Source: JAWKWH01 sp963669285
GTDB lineage: Bacteria > Pseudomonadota > Alphaproteobacteria > Rhizobiales > Rhizobiaceae
Direction: 5' to 3'
Length of the DNA: 64,000 nucleotides
Assembly: GCA_963669285.2 (NCBI GenBank)
Contig: CAXXSI010000022.1
Coordinates: forward strand, 1 to 64,000
Shown here piece after piece: positions 17,145 to 25,288 of the stretch. The notes below the pieces were generated by a model. The model had not been told where the DNA came from. It saw only the letters and a program-made list of their open reading frames with translations, and ran no database searches. The first letter of the stretch is position 1, and each line of letters opens with the position of its first letter. Both the position numbers and the translations under genes were made by a program.

Positions 17145-17595
17145 GGTGCTGGCCATTTCGGCGGCGACGGGCCGCGTTGGTTACGTGTATTTTGAGAACG
17201 GCGAGCTCGCTGATTTCGCACTCTCACACACAGCAAGCAAATCTCCAAAACATGCTTCAAAATACGCAAAAAATTGGATTGAGATGCTTAGACCGGAGGT
17301 GGTTATCACTGAAAAGATCACGAAACGATCCTGGAAGAGCAAAAACACCCATGCGCTCATCAGGGCGATGGCACGAGAAGCTTCCAAGCACGAACTTCAC
17401 GACGTCAGCGTCGCGCGACAACAGCACTTCCCAAACAAGTATGTTGAAGCGGACGTGTACACCAAGCGATTTCCTGACCTATTGCGCGTACTGCCGCGAA
17501 AGCCAAAAATCTGGCAGAAGGAACCGCCGAATACGACCTACTTCGAGGCCATCGCACTTGCGCTCCCGGTGATCGACGCACCAGAGGCTGACTAA
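17134..17595 (+). CDS. RuvC/RNase H-like fold protein
   Basis: Protein of 153 residues. The start MELRVLAISAATGRVGYVYF is a beta-hairpin like the first strands of RuvC/YqgF. EMLRPEVVITEKI carries an acidic residue at the end of a central strand, and THALIRAMAREA is the helix after it. YFEAIALALPVI is the usual C-terminal helix. The acidic set is incomplete for a proven nuclease, so function is left open. Operon partner of the XRE regulator, such pairs are common in mobile elements. ATG 17134 sits behind AAGGAGG, a very strong ribosome site inside the XRE gene. Confidence 0.6.
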   Translation: MELRVLAISAATGRVGYVYFENGELADFALSHTASKSPKHASKYAKNWIEMLRPEVVITEKITKRSWKSKNTHALIRAMAREASKHELHDVSVARQQHFPNKYVEADVYTKRFPDLLRVLPRKPKIWQKEPPNTTYFEAIALALPVIDAPEAD

Positions 17596-17839
17596 CTGGA
17601 GCAGTGCTGCTTTTCGGAGCCGCCACGTGAGCTTTGGCAAACCGTGTGAGGATGGTCTGTGCACCGACAGGCCAAAGCGAAGCGGAGGACGGCGAAGCCG
17701 TTGAACGGACCAGACACATGCGGTTTCCTTGCTCATGCCGGCGCGTCGAATGCACACCGCCTACGCTGCTTTTTGGTGAGCTAAGGGCTGCAAGACGTTA
17801 AAGCTCCCTGTGACCACATGGTACAATATCCGTATCTTT

Positions 17840-18109
17840 ATGGTTACAAAGAACAATGAACCCAAGCACTCGATGGTGAGGCTCTATGAAGTCATCGGGG
17901 TCGCATTGTGGAAGCATGAATACACCAACAAAGACGAGGCGATTGGCTGCGTCCATGAAATGGGAAAGATTGTGCGAGAGAACCCGGCAAAACTGAGTAG
18001 CATCCGGGTCAAGCTACACTATACCAACGATGCCAGCATTCAGTTTGAGTTCCCGGATGAGCACATCGTTGTCGACCTGATCGAAGAGTTCAGTTCACGA
18101 AGTTTCTAG
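17840..18109 (+). CDS. Hypothetical protein
   Basis: About 89 residues from ATG 17840 (MVTKNNEPKHSMVRLYEVIG), or 99 from GTG 17810. Alternating strands and one amphipathic helix, no signal peptide and no family I recognise. It ends with IVVDLIEEFSSRSF. It stands alone between the XRE operon and the convergent small recombinase; the 215 bases upstream hold no gene I can support. Confidence 0.5.
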   Translation: MVTKNNEPKHSMVRLYEVIGVALWKHEYTNKDEAIGCVHEMGKIVRENPAKLSSIRVKLHYTNDASIQFEFPDEHIVVDLIEEFSSRSF

Positions 18110-18181
18110 ATGTCGACGTGTATTGATCGGGTTCCGCGCTTGCGGACGTTTCTATTGAAGGTCCCATCTTCGTTCATCGGA

Positions 18182-18781
18182 TCAGCGGCCGTTTTCAGTT
18201 ACATCGAACATGCTCTCAGCCAGCTGGCGTTCCTCCTTGCCAACGATGCGGGTGTAGATGGTCGTGGTTTCCAGTCGAGCATGGCCCATCCATTTCTGTA
18301 GGACAGGTAGTGGCACGCCGACAAGTATAGCTCGCACCCCAAAACCATGCCGCAATCCCTTCGGCGTTGCATGTGCCCCGATGAGCTCGGCTTCTGCCAT
18401 GATCGCTGCAATCCATCGCCAGGCGGTAGTTCGGTTGACCGGAAACAAACGTTGCCGTGGCAACTGTGCGGAACAGAAATCTGACAGCTCCTGTGCAAGC
18501 GAGTTCGGGATATGAACTTCACGGACATGGCCCACGTTGCGTTTTTTGAGCGTTCGTATCGCTATGACATTCGCGGAAGTCTGAATGTCTGTTGTCTCGA
18601 TTGCACAGGCTTCTGACAAACGAACACCGGTATGAAATAAAATCTGTGCAAACAGGCGTATGTCAGATCTGCGGTGTTCGGCCACAGTCAAAAAACGCCT
18701 ACCTTCTTCGACATTCAGGTAGAGCCGTTGCCCGCTTCTGTCGTAGAGGCGCATGGCCGATTGAACGGAAGATATGGTCAT
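18182..18781 (-). CDS. Short tyrosine recombinase, FimB/FimE-sized
   Basis: Only 199 residues, with essentially just the catalytic domain. It has the catalytic arginine (FHTGVRLSEACAIE), lysine region (IRTLKKRNVGHV), HxxR-type box (KGLRHGFGVRAI), WMGHARLETTTIYTRI with histidine and the tyrosine nucleophile. Phage integrases are about twice as long; Fim invertases of enterobacteria are about 200 residues. Two inverted 27-bp sites lie immediately upstream (18819-18845 and 18952-18978). That arrangement fits a DNA invertase controlling the secreted-protein genes beyond the sites. Confidence 0.85.
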   Translation of the reverse strand: MTISSVQSAMRLYDRSGQRLYLNVEEGRRFLTVAEHRRSDIRLFAQILFHTGVRLSEACAIETTDIQTSANVIAIRTLKKRNVGHVREVHIPNSLAQELSDFCSAQLPRQRLFPVNRTTAWRWIAAIMAEAELIGAHATPKGLRHGFGVRAILVGVPLPVLQKWMGHARLETTTIYTRIVGKEERQLAESMFDVTENGR

Positions 18782-18818
18782 GATGATTGTCGCTCATCCG
18801 GTCATCCCGTCCCGTTTT

Positions 18819-18845
18819 TGCAACACTATTGCCCAAAGTGTTGCA
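18819..18845 (+). repeat. Inverted recombination-like site 1
   Basis: 27 bp of form TGCAACAC-N11-GTGTTGCA with 9-bp perfect arms and centre ATTGCCCAA. Its reverse complement matches site 2 at 25 of 27 positions, so the two sites are inverted with respect to each other. It begins 38 bp upstream of the small recombinase start. The palindromic arms with an asymmetric core are how tyrosine recombinase crossover sites look. Confidence 0.65.
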
Positions 18846-18951
18846 GGCGGGATTTAACCAAATAGATCCAGCGATTAGCTGGGAGCGACGCTGAGAATCG
18901 TATCATCAAGCGACCCAAAAGCAAGCCTTTGAGCGTTGGGTTTAAAGGGAA

Positions 18952-18978
18952 TGCAACACTATGGGCAATTGTGTTGCA
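18952..18978 (-). repeat. Inverted recombination-like site 2
   Basis: Same 27-bp pattern with centre ATGGGCAAT, the inverse orientation of site 1. It bounds a 106-bp segment (18846-18951) and lies 23 bp before the ATG of the first secreted protein. A weak promoter-like pair (TTGCTT-N16-TACGAT) lies on the minus strand of the segment at 18897-18924, now pointing at the recombinase. Confidence 0.65.
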
Positions 18979-19001
18979 GGCCATGGAAAGGAGTTTCCAC
19001 C

Positions 19002-19349
19002 ATGGCTTCAATTCCCATTTCTCGTCCGAAAATATTCGCTGCAACCGCGGCTGTAACGGTCTCAATTGTCATTGGTGCATCAACGAGTGCGTTTGCAGAA
19101 AAGTGCCGCGGCTCATGGGGTGGCCAAGCCGCCACTACCATTGAATTCAAAGGCGGCAAGAAGATTAAGTACTGCTACCAGGCACGTTGCTGGAACGAGA
19201 CGTTCACCGGCAGCAAAAGCGGCAAGCTTGAGTTCCCCGTGGGAAACCAAGGCGCGCGGGTCTGGCTCACGAAGTCCGGGGCGAAATCCTACAAAGCCAA
19301 ATACCGCTGGGGCAACGACCGGTCCGCTACCACATACCGGTGCAAGTAG
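19002..19349 (+). CDS. Small secreted cysteine-containing protein
   Basis: A 115-residue protein; ATG 19002 follows AAAGGAG at good spacing. A signal peptide (PKIFAATAAVTVSIVIGAS, cut after TSAFA) is followed by a compact domain of about 80 residues with four cysteines (EKCRGSW, KYCYQARCW, TYRCK). It is rich in beta-strand-forming residues. I do not recognise the family. It ends 12 bp before a second secreted gene with which it must be co-transcribed. Confidence 0.7.
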   Translation: MASIPISRPKIFAATAAVTVSIVIGASTSAFAEKCRGSWGGQAATTIEFKGGKKIKYCYQARCWNETFTGSKSGKLEFPVGNQGARVWLTKSGAKSYKAKYRWGNDRSATTYRCK

Positions 19350-19360
19350 GAGTGAGGCAT

Positions 19361-19705
19361 ATGAAAACCGTGAAATGCGTCTTCTGCGTGGGCCTGCTAC
19401 TTGCCAATTTCTCCTCAAGCACTGCGATGGCAGAAACACGCATTACTAACCTCGAACAGTTTTTCTCTAAGCAGCGTGAGCAGCACTTTGTGAAACGGCA
19501 AACCGGAGAGCCCGGCATTCTCCGGATTATCCCCGGCAACAGGGTTCAGATAATCATCGGCGGCAAGAAAGTCGCTGGTGGCAGCTGGAAGATTAAGGAA
19601 AATAGAGGCAACGAGAAGCTTTGCCTCAAAACCGTCCAGCACAAGGGGAAATGCTATTTCGTCAATGCGCAATCGGGAGGGCGTTTCAAATTAGCCTCCA
19701 AGTAG
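19361..19705 (+). CDS. Small secreted protein
   Basis: A 114-residue protein from ATG 19361 (GGAGTGAGG upstream). Signal peptide KTVKCVFCVGLLLANFSSS with cleavage after TAMA, then LEQFFSKQREQHFVKR and a beta-rich part (GNRVQIIIGGKKVAGGSWKI). A later CLKTVQHKGKCYF pair of cysteines may form a disulfide. Family not recognised. Paired with the preceding secreted gene downstream of the possible invertible segment. Confidence 0.7.
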   Translation: MKTVKCVFCVGLLLANFSSSTAMAETRITNLEQFFSKQREQHFVKRQTGEPGILRIIPGNRVQIIIGGKKVAGGSWKIKENRGNEKLCLKTVQHKGKCYFVNAQSGGRFKLASK

Positions 19706-20007
19706 GCTTGTAGAATCGGTACCTACGCGCGGCGACCTACTGAGAATCCACCTCAAACAAGAAATCAATGCCAACCGAGGGGATATCAAAAGTGAGATAC
19801 TGCACTTCAGGTCATAAGTACGCCACAGAGGCGGAGGTTGGTGTTTTGCATTGAGCAGACAGGCAAAGAAGATCAGAATGGCCAGTTTCTCCTAGAACGC
19901 AAAAACAAAAAATTTTACCTGCATGCGTTGTTGTTCTTGATAATCTTGCGTGATTGCGTGCAAAATCATTATCTCGCTTCGTACAGCACAATCGTACCTG
20001 AGATGGC
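19706..20007. other. Gap without recognisable gene
   Basis: About 300 bp after the secreted pair. It is AT-richer than its surroundings, contains no open frame that looks like a protein and no clear terminator. I see nothing that can be named. Confidence 0.4.
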
Positions 20008-20385
20008 TTGGACACTAGTTTGGAATACAAGAGATTTGCATTACCGCTCTTTGTATTTGGATTTGCGATCCTCGGTGTCATCACCATGCTTGGTGAGCGG
20101 CTCAACAAATCCGCGAACTACAGCGATTTTCAGTTTTTCAAAGACGAGAATATTGTTCTCCCTTCGTCGTTTAATGTTGCGCACAAACTGTATGTTTCTG
20201 GTACCGTGAAGGTAGAAGCGAGGGCAAAATGTGTATTGGTCAGATTGATTGAGGGTCCTGAAGTCGAAGTCCATCGATACATTAGAACGGGCTTGGTACA
20301 CATCTCGGCTACTGGCGGTCAGACATCGCTTGTACAAGTCAAAAATGTCCGAGGCTTCTTCAATTGCCGGGGAAAACGGTGGTAG
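20008..20385 (+). CDS. Single-pass membrane hypothetical protein
   Basis: About 125 residues from TTG 20008 (or TTG 20020). FALPLFVFGFAILGVITML near the start is one membrane helix, and the rest is a strand-rich extracytoplasmic part ending GFFNCRGKRW. Codon use and the anchored layout make it plausible, but no ATG start exists and no family is recognised. Convergent with the replication-relaxation gene. Confidence 0.4.
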   Translation: MDTSLEYKRFALPLFVFGFAILGVITMLGERLNKSANYSDFQFFKDENIVLPSSFNVAHKLYVSGTVKVEARAKCVLVRLIEGPEVEVHRYIRTGLVHISATGGQTSLVQVKNVRGFFNCRGKRW

Positions 20386-20398
20386 GAATGTCCTCGTA

Positions 20399-21418
20399 TT
20401 AGCTGCAGAGCTTCCTCAATCCACCGCTTCCGTCAGCGATTGGAACAGAGAGAACATCACCTCGATATCGTCTGACAGTCTCAAAATCAGTGAACAGGAA
20501 CCGAAATGGCGGCACTGAGTGTGGGCGGTCGGCAAGCCGTTTGCGGTACATCTCTTGCATCAGTTTGACACGTTTTGGGTTGGTGGTAACGGTGAGCACC
20601 TGAAATGTAGGAATAGCAAAAGCTTCATGGTGGGACTTAGTTTTATGCGCGTAACCATAGACCACCAATTTTCTCAGTATGGATGTATCTTTCCAAAATT
20701 GCAGGGATTTCATCTTGCGGTCTTGAACGTCGATAGTCTCGGTTCCTCGATCAATTTCTAGGAAAATAAAGCGTCGATTGTCTCCTTGTGCGGCAGTTGG
20801 ATAATAGAGAACAAAAAAACCATCAGGAATTGTCCCTTCCAACTGGTGGTAACCATACCAATTGACCCGTGCATTCACCGCATAGGGCAATCGATCCCGC
20901 CGCAGAACCTGAGGTTCGAAACGCTGGTAATATTCTTCCGGATAGAGAAACTCCACATCATCATTATGCTCAGCAGACATACGTGTTGAAACAACAAACT
21001 CAGTTTGCTGAAGTCCATGCAAAATTGTCTGAGCGCTTAGCCTATCCGCCCGATCCTCAAACCGCTGTCGTTTTCGAGGCAGGCTCCAAACCTCAGTCAG
21101 CGTTACAGCGCCCTTTTCGCCGAGCGTGTAAGCCTTCGGCCTGGAACCACCACCGGGAACAAATATCTGCTGCAACTGCGCGAGGCGAATGAGGTAACCG
21201 CTCTTGCGGAGCGAGTTCAAACGTCGCCGGACTTTGTCGACTGAGCGATGCGAAAGGAGTTTGGCAACTGTCGCACTGTCGATAATGTCGTGGCGATAAA
21301 CCTCAAGAAGAATGCGGAAATCGTCGTCCGTAAGAGCTATGCGCGGTGGCTTGGTTGGCAATGCGTAGTGTGAGAATGCTTTTCGCGATGTAGAATTCGG
21401 CACGTCAACCGCGCTCAC
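20399..21418 (-). CDS. Replication-relaxation family protein
   Basis: About 339 residues from GTG 21418, overlapping the TraG-like stop by 14 bp; a longer reading begins at 21475. Residues 30-110 are a winged helix (TDDDFRILLEVYRHDIIDS, DKVRRRLNSLRKSGYL), then YTLGEKGAVTL and an endonuclease-like core with PDGFFVLYYP and FIFLEIDRGTE. This matches the PF13814 replication-relaxation family, found beside TraG-like ATPases on plasmids and integrative elements and thought to act in DNA processing for transfer. It is the best candidate here for the strand-nicking or loading role, since no classical relaxase is visible. Confidence 0.75.
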   Translation of the reverse strand: MSAVDVPNSTSRKAFSHYALPTKPPRIALTDDDFRILLEVYRHDIIDSATVAKLLSHRSVDKVRRRLNSLRKSGYLIRLAQLQQIFVPGGGSRPKAYTLGEKGAVTLTEVWSLPRKRQRFEDRADRLSAQTILHGLQQTEFVVSTRMSAEHNDDVEFLYPEEYYQRFEPQVLRRDRLPYAVNARVNWYGYHQLEGTIPDGFFVLYYPTAAQGDNRRFIFLEIDRGTETIDVQDRKMKSLQFWKDTSILRKLVVYGYAHKTKSHHEAFAIPTFQVLTVTTNPKRVKLMQEMYRKRLADRPHSVPPFRFLFTDFETVRRYRGDVLSVPIADGSGGLRKLCS

Positions 21419-23171
21419 TTTCTTCAGCTTCAATTGTTCCCTGCAACCCAATCGCGGGCACAAAATTTGCTGCACGATTAGACAAAGCTTGAAAATGCAA
21501 TCGCATTATTTCTCGTGCTTTTTCTGCGGAAACTGTGAATGGGCTAGATTGGAGAACTCGTTCTTTGAATCCAGCAACCATCGACTCAGGAACATTGACA
21601 TCGTCAATCTTGAAAGTGGAAATATCAAAGCTTGGTTCTGTCGGTCCTTTGACAACCGCATGACGCACAGGAAGCTTCCGAAGTCGCGAAATGGCCATAT
21701 GCCGAACGCTTTCGAGCCCGTGTACCCCACCAACCAGGTTTTCCAATATTGGCTCCAATGCCTCAGAACGACCGTGGTTGCCGGTTTCTGAGTGACCTCT
21801 AGTGCTGGCCGTACCTGACGAAGAAATGTTGCCGGTCGCATAACCTTTGGACTCACCCGCCGATGATGTTGTCGTAAAGGCCGGTATTGGGTAGCCATCC
21901 GTATCATAACTTTGAACAACAGCTTCTCCGGTCACTTCTCCCACCGATTCAGTCGCTGAAGAGGCCTCAGCTTCGCTGTGCGTCTCGGATTCCGATGAAG
22001 CCCAAGATTCTCCCCAGCTATTGAGCCAAGTTCGACGGTATCCAACCACTTGTGGCTTGGTGAGTACATCGACGGGAACTTCGAGATCGTACTCAGTGCG
22101 GAAGAGTTGGTCTGCGAGGATGGCTGCATCCTCATCGGATATGCCGCCGAAAATCACCTTGTTCTGAACACCCATAACCCCGTGGTAAATGCCCAAACTG
22201 CGCTCACGGAGCTGCTCCAGCCATTGGTGGGCCAATATAACGTGAAATCCGCGCTTACGGGCTCGAGCAAGAATGCGCGGAATGTCATTGGTAAGAAATT
22301 CGCCACACTCGTCGATGTAGGCGTAAAACGGTTTATCCTCAGCTTCAGCGGGATTGCGACGGCTTGCGCAGTAAAACATCTCACGGACCAATAACGCACC
22401 AAACGCACGTGCTGGATCGTCTCCCATAGCCTCTGGTGCGAGATTAATCAGGACGATGTCCCCATCGTCCATGCATTTGCGGAAGTCGATAGGGTCCTCA
22501 TACGCAGCCAATATCTCTCGGATATCCTCATCGCCAAGCAATTCGCTGAGACGTCTCCGAGAACCACCAAACTCGTTGATGTGTTCCCGTCGAGCTTCTT
22601 TGGCAGTCAAATTGTAGCCATCCCAGATTTCACGAATTACCGGATTGTCGATGTTATGGGTGAGGTACTCGACAATTCGATACGGATCAGCAGTGGTGGT
22701 TAAATGAAATGCCTCGGCGAGCGAATATCCCTCTGTAGTCAGAACGGTGAATATGGCTCGAAGTGTCGTTCTAATCGCTGGCGTGCTTCGTGAGTCTTCT
22801 TCCCAAACTTGGGCAAGTGCCTCAATGACATTGTCGATTCGGTGCTGTGGCTTTTCACCATCGTGCACATAGAGTGGATTAAACCGAAATCGCCACTCAG
22901 CCTCTGTAGGGTCAAACAGATGAATCGTTCTTTGCCGATCAATGCGGTGCAGCGCACACCACGCAACGATATTTTCGTAAAGGCTGCCTTCCGGATCAAT
23001 GAGACACACACCGTGTCCTGCAAGTATATCCTCGCGAATGCAGTGCTCGATAAACTTCGACTTTCCCTGACCTGACGCCCCCATGACATGGAGGTGTGTA
23101 CTTCTTCGTTTAGCGCTTAATCGCACTCTCCGCTGATCAGATACTCCAATTGGGATTGGAAGGGCCGCCAT
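21405..23171 (-). CDS. TraG/VirD4-like coupling ATPase
   Basis: Protein of 588 residues. Walker A is VMGASGQGKSKFIEH near residue 33, Walker B is KPFYAYIDECGEFL near residue 300, and VILAHQWLEQL follows. The C-terminal third has an unusual serine/glutamate/glycine-rich stretch (about 400-480) and then an all-helical tail. No N-terminal membrane helices, unlike VirD4 itself. It would pump DNA to a transfer channel supplied by another element. It overlaps the replication-relaxation gene, and ends the transcript that starts near 24.37 kb. Confidence 0.85.
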   Translation of the reverse strand: MAALPIPIGVSDQRRVRLSAKRRSTHLHVMGASGQGKSKFIEHCIREDILAGHGVCLIDPEGSLYENIVAWCALHRIDRQRTIHLFDPTEAEWRFRFNPLYVHDGEKPQHRIDNVIEALAQVWEEDSRSTPAIRTTLRAIFTVLTTEGYSLAEAFHLTTTADPYRIVEYLTHNIDNPVIREIWDGYNLTAKEARREHINEFGGSRRRLSELLGDEDIREILAAYEDPIDFRKCMDDGDIVLINLAPEAMGDDPARAFGALLVREMFYCASRRNPAEAEDKPFYAYIDECGEFLTNDIPRILARARKRGFHVILAHQWLEQLRERSLGIYHGVMGVQNKVIFGGISDEDAAILADQLFRTEYDLEVPVDVLTKPQVVGYRRTWLNSWGESWASSESETHSEAEASSATESVGEVTGEAVVQSYDTDGYPIPAFTTTSSAGESKGYATGNISSSGTASTRGHSETGNHGRSEALEPILENLVGGVHGLESVRHMAISRLRKLPVRHAVVKGPTEPSFDISTFKIDDVNVPESMVAGFKERVLQSSPFTVSAEKAREIMRLHFQALSNRAANFVPAIGLQGTIEAEESERG

Positions 23172-23180
23172 GTGAGATTG

Positions 23181-23855
23181 TTACTTACCCAAGTCTCGAC
23201 GCTGTGCATCGACGAGCGCAATCTTGATATTTTCGCGTTGTTCATCCGTGAGATTTTCTTCACCACCAGCCTGTTCGATAAGTGAAGCGATTTCTTCCCG
23301 TGCCTGCTTCTCGTGTTTACCAGAAGCACCATGAGCAAGAATGTCCGAAAGTCGATCCTTGTATGTGTATTGTTGTTGATTTTTGGAAGGTATCGGCTTC
23401 GGTTCGAGTTTGGATTTCAATTCCATGAGCTCTACTTCAAGCTTCAAGTCTTCAATATCATCTTGCTTTTTTTGTCGGTTCTCTGCCGCATCAGCCGATG
23501 CCTTGCCAATATTCGCCCGGGCTATCCGCTGTCTGCTTTCCTGAAGCTCAGCTGTGATCGCATTGCTCTCCGCCTCAGACATCTTTTCAAGATTTTCCCT
23601 GGATATTCGTCCTAGTTGACGAGCAGCTTTTTCCTGGTTTGCCATCCTTCGCAATGTGGCGGCCTCATATTGGGCCTTCGCTTCCTCAACTGCCGTGGCG
23701 GCTTCAATGCTCTTTTGGAGTGCATATCCTTTCACCCGATTTTTGAAGCTGGATGCCAAACTGGACCCGCTACTTTTCTGGTCAGCGGGTTTAGCGGATT
23801 GTCGTGTATTCTTTGGAATAATTTGGCCCTCAATCGCCTTCTTCTTGTCCGTCAT
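23181..23855 (-). CDS. Coiled-coil protein of the mobilisation operon
   Basis: 224 residues, mostly charged helix: ATAVEEAKAQYEAATLRRMA, then QDDIEDLKLEVELMELKSKL. No membrane segment or enzyme motif. It is 9 bp upstream of the TraG-like gene and overlapped by the membrane gene before it, so it is probably an accessory factor or scaffold for the ATPase. Family not recognised. Confidence 0.65.
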   Translation of the reverse strand: MTDKKKAIEGQIIPKNTRQSAKPADQKSSGSSLASSFKNRVKGYALQKSIEAATAVEEAKAQYEAATLRRMANQEKAARQLGRISRENLEKMSEAESNAITAELQESRQRIARANIGKASADAAENRQKKQDDIEDLKLEVELMELKSKLEPKPIPSKNQQQYTYKDRLSDILAHGASGKHEKQAREEIASLIEQAGGEENLTDEQRENIKIALVDAQRRDLGK

Positions 23856-24369
23856 TTTTCTTCATCCACTCCCGTGCCCCATCTCGTCTGACTTGCGCAC
23901 GGTGCAGCTTTTCAGCTTCCTCCGCGCGGGCTCTAACTTTGTCCAGGTATGTAGCAGTTTCTTCCTCCACTTCGGCGCGGCGCTTAGCCAAATGCGCGTG
24001 CCCGTGCTCGTAAACGTCCGACCACATCCGCGCTTCAAAGGCGTTAGCCGGTGTGGTGCCAACGTCGGCATACTGACCAGCATCGAACTCCACCTCGTTG
24101 GCAGTTTTGCGTTCTCGTGTTTTGTGAAAAAGTGCCAGAAACTTCCACATAGGTGGTAAACCGTCGGGATCGGGCTTAACCGATAGAACTATACTGAAAG
24201 CAATCGACACACAGATGTACACGCCGGTGCCATGTAGGGCGAGCGTCCCGATCTTGGAACTGTCTCCAATATCAACTCCCGTCTTCATCATACAAATGAT
24301 GATGCAAGCCCATCCGGTAGCGGCACCACCAATTGTGTAAGCAATAAAATCAGGAACAGAATCGACCAT
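23830..24369 (-). CDS. Two-helix membrane protein with coiled-coil tail
   Basis: 179 residues. Hydrophobic segments at about 10-28 (AYTIGGAATGWACIIICMM) and 48-65 (GVYICVSIAFSIVL), then a long charged cytoplasmic helix (ARMWSDVYEHGHAHLAKRRA). It overlaps the next gene by 26 bp. First gene of the mobilisation operon, possibly the membrane anchor that the soluble TraG-like ATPase lacks; this is inference. Confidence 0.65.
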   Translation of the reverse strand: MVDSVPDFIAYTIGGAATGWACIIICMMKTGVDIGDSSKIGTLALHGTGVYICVSIAFSIVLSVKPDPDGLPPMWKFLALFHKTRERKTANEVEFDAGQYADVGTTPANAFEARMWSDVYEHGHAHLAKRRAEVEEETATYLDKVRARAEEAEKLHRAQVRRDGAREWMKKNDGQEEGD

Positions 24370-24412
24370 AATATCGAGTTTCAGCCAGTATTATTGTAAG
24401 CATTTGATATCA

Positions 24413-24441
24413 TTGACTTTATTCGATAATTGTGATACGAT
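24413..24441 (+). promoter_or_regulatory. sigma70-like promoter for the 24.5-kb gene
   Basis: TTGACT at 24413-24418, a 17-bp spacer and TACGAT at 24436-24441, in AT-rich DNA between divergent genes. The best promoter match in the element. Confidence 0.6.
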
Positions 24442-24489
24442 AAAAGTAGATCAAGCATAGAAGATTCCGGCGCTCCCGTATGTGAACAG

Positions 24490-24511
24490 CGATCCGATAT
24501 TTTTCGGATCG
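24490..24511 (+). promoter_or_regulatory. Perfect hairpin in leader of 24.5-kb gene
   Basis: CGATCCGA (24490-24497) and TCGGATCG (24504-24511) with a T-rich loop, 23 bp before the ATG. Could be an operator or an RNA hairpin near the ribosome site. Confidence 0.45.
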
Positions 24512-24534
24512 TGGTGTACCTACAGGAGAATACA

Positions 24535-24921
24535 ATGGAAACACTGTTCATTCTAGTTGTTGCTGCTACATGTATCTACATAGCGTTACCTCGGATGTTC
24601 AACATACTGAAATTTGGTTCGCCGTTATCCCAAGAAGTGTTCAGTTCTAATATCGAACGCTCCAGCTACGACCCTGTCGCGGAGTGGAGATGGAGCTTTG
24701 CAGAGAGACAGAAACGTATCGATGCATGCAGTGCCGAACTCCTAAATGCACGAAACCAATTGGCTTACGTATATGGAAGGCATTTCAACTTGGAGGATGG
24801 TGTCGCGGCGCATTGGCAACAAAAGTTTCAATCGGCGTGGCATAACACGGTCAAACTCGCAGAAGCGAAGTATGGATATAAGATCGTAGATTCTGCACTT
24901 TGGTGCTCAAATCTCAAATGA
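24535..24921 (+). CDS. Single-pass membrane hypothetical protein
   Basis: 128 residues from ATG 24535, behind CAGGAGA. METLFILVVAATCIYIALP is one membrane helix; the rest (RSSYDPVAEWRWSFAERQKR) is helical and probably cytoplasmic. A clear promoter, ribosome site and terminator surround it, so it is expressed as a single-gene transcript. Not recognised. It is divergent from the mobilisation operon and could be a regulator or entry-exclusion factor, without proof. Confidence 0.7.
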   Translation: METLFILVVAATCIYIALPRMFNILKFGSPLSQEVFSSNIERSSYDPVAEWRWSFAERQKRIDACSAELLNARNQLAYVYGRHFNLEDGVAAHWQQKFQSAWHNTVKLAEAKYGYKIVDSALWCSNLK

Positions 24922-24934
24922 GATCTAATAACCT

Positions 24935-24966
24935 CGCCCGCAGATTCAATCTGTGGGCGCTTTTTT
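24935..24966 (+). terminator. Rho-independent terminator
   Basis: Arms CGCCCGCAGATT/AATCTGTGGGCG around a single base, with one G-T pair, followed by CTTTTTT. It ends the single-gene transcript. The 320 bases after it up to the LysR gene contain nothing I can support. Confidence 0.85.
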
Positions 24967-25288
24967 GAATCTATCACGAGCCTCCCCGAATGAGCAGTGA
25001 GATCGACTAGATGTCGATCTGTGTGCGTTGCAGCGAATTCCCACTTTGAGCCCTACTGAGACCTTGACGCCGTGTCGCAGATGCGATGGTCGAATGCTAA
25101 CTGAATACGCATGTGTGGCTCTTGGCGGACCTTCGGGCACAGTTACCGTAAATGGAGGCATTGAGCGTGAGCAGCCGTTGGACTACCGTCTTCGAAAAAG
25201 CGTGGTGTGTTCGAGTTCAACTGAAGCGCGTTTTCCTCCTGATCGGTCTTGCTCAACCATGGCCCGCTTCTAAAGAACCACTGTCAAA

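Noticed and set aside
17405..17755. Minus-strand frame of 116 codons
   Set aside because: Mostly antisense to the RuvC-like gene and arginine-rich as shadow frames are.
18819..18978. Site pair as rho-independent terminators
   Set aside because: Neither copy is followed by a T-run, and the two copies match each other in inverted orientation, which termination does not require.
25028..25273. Plus-strand frame of 81 codons before the LysR gene
   Set aside because: No start signal, low-complexity composition and no family; treated as non-coding.
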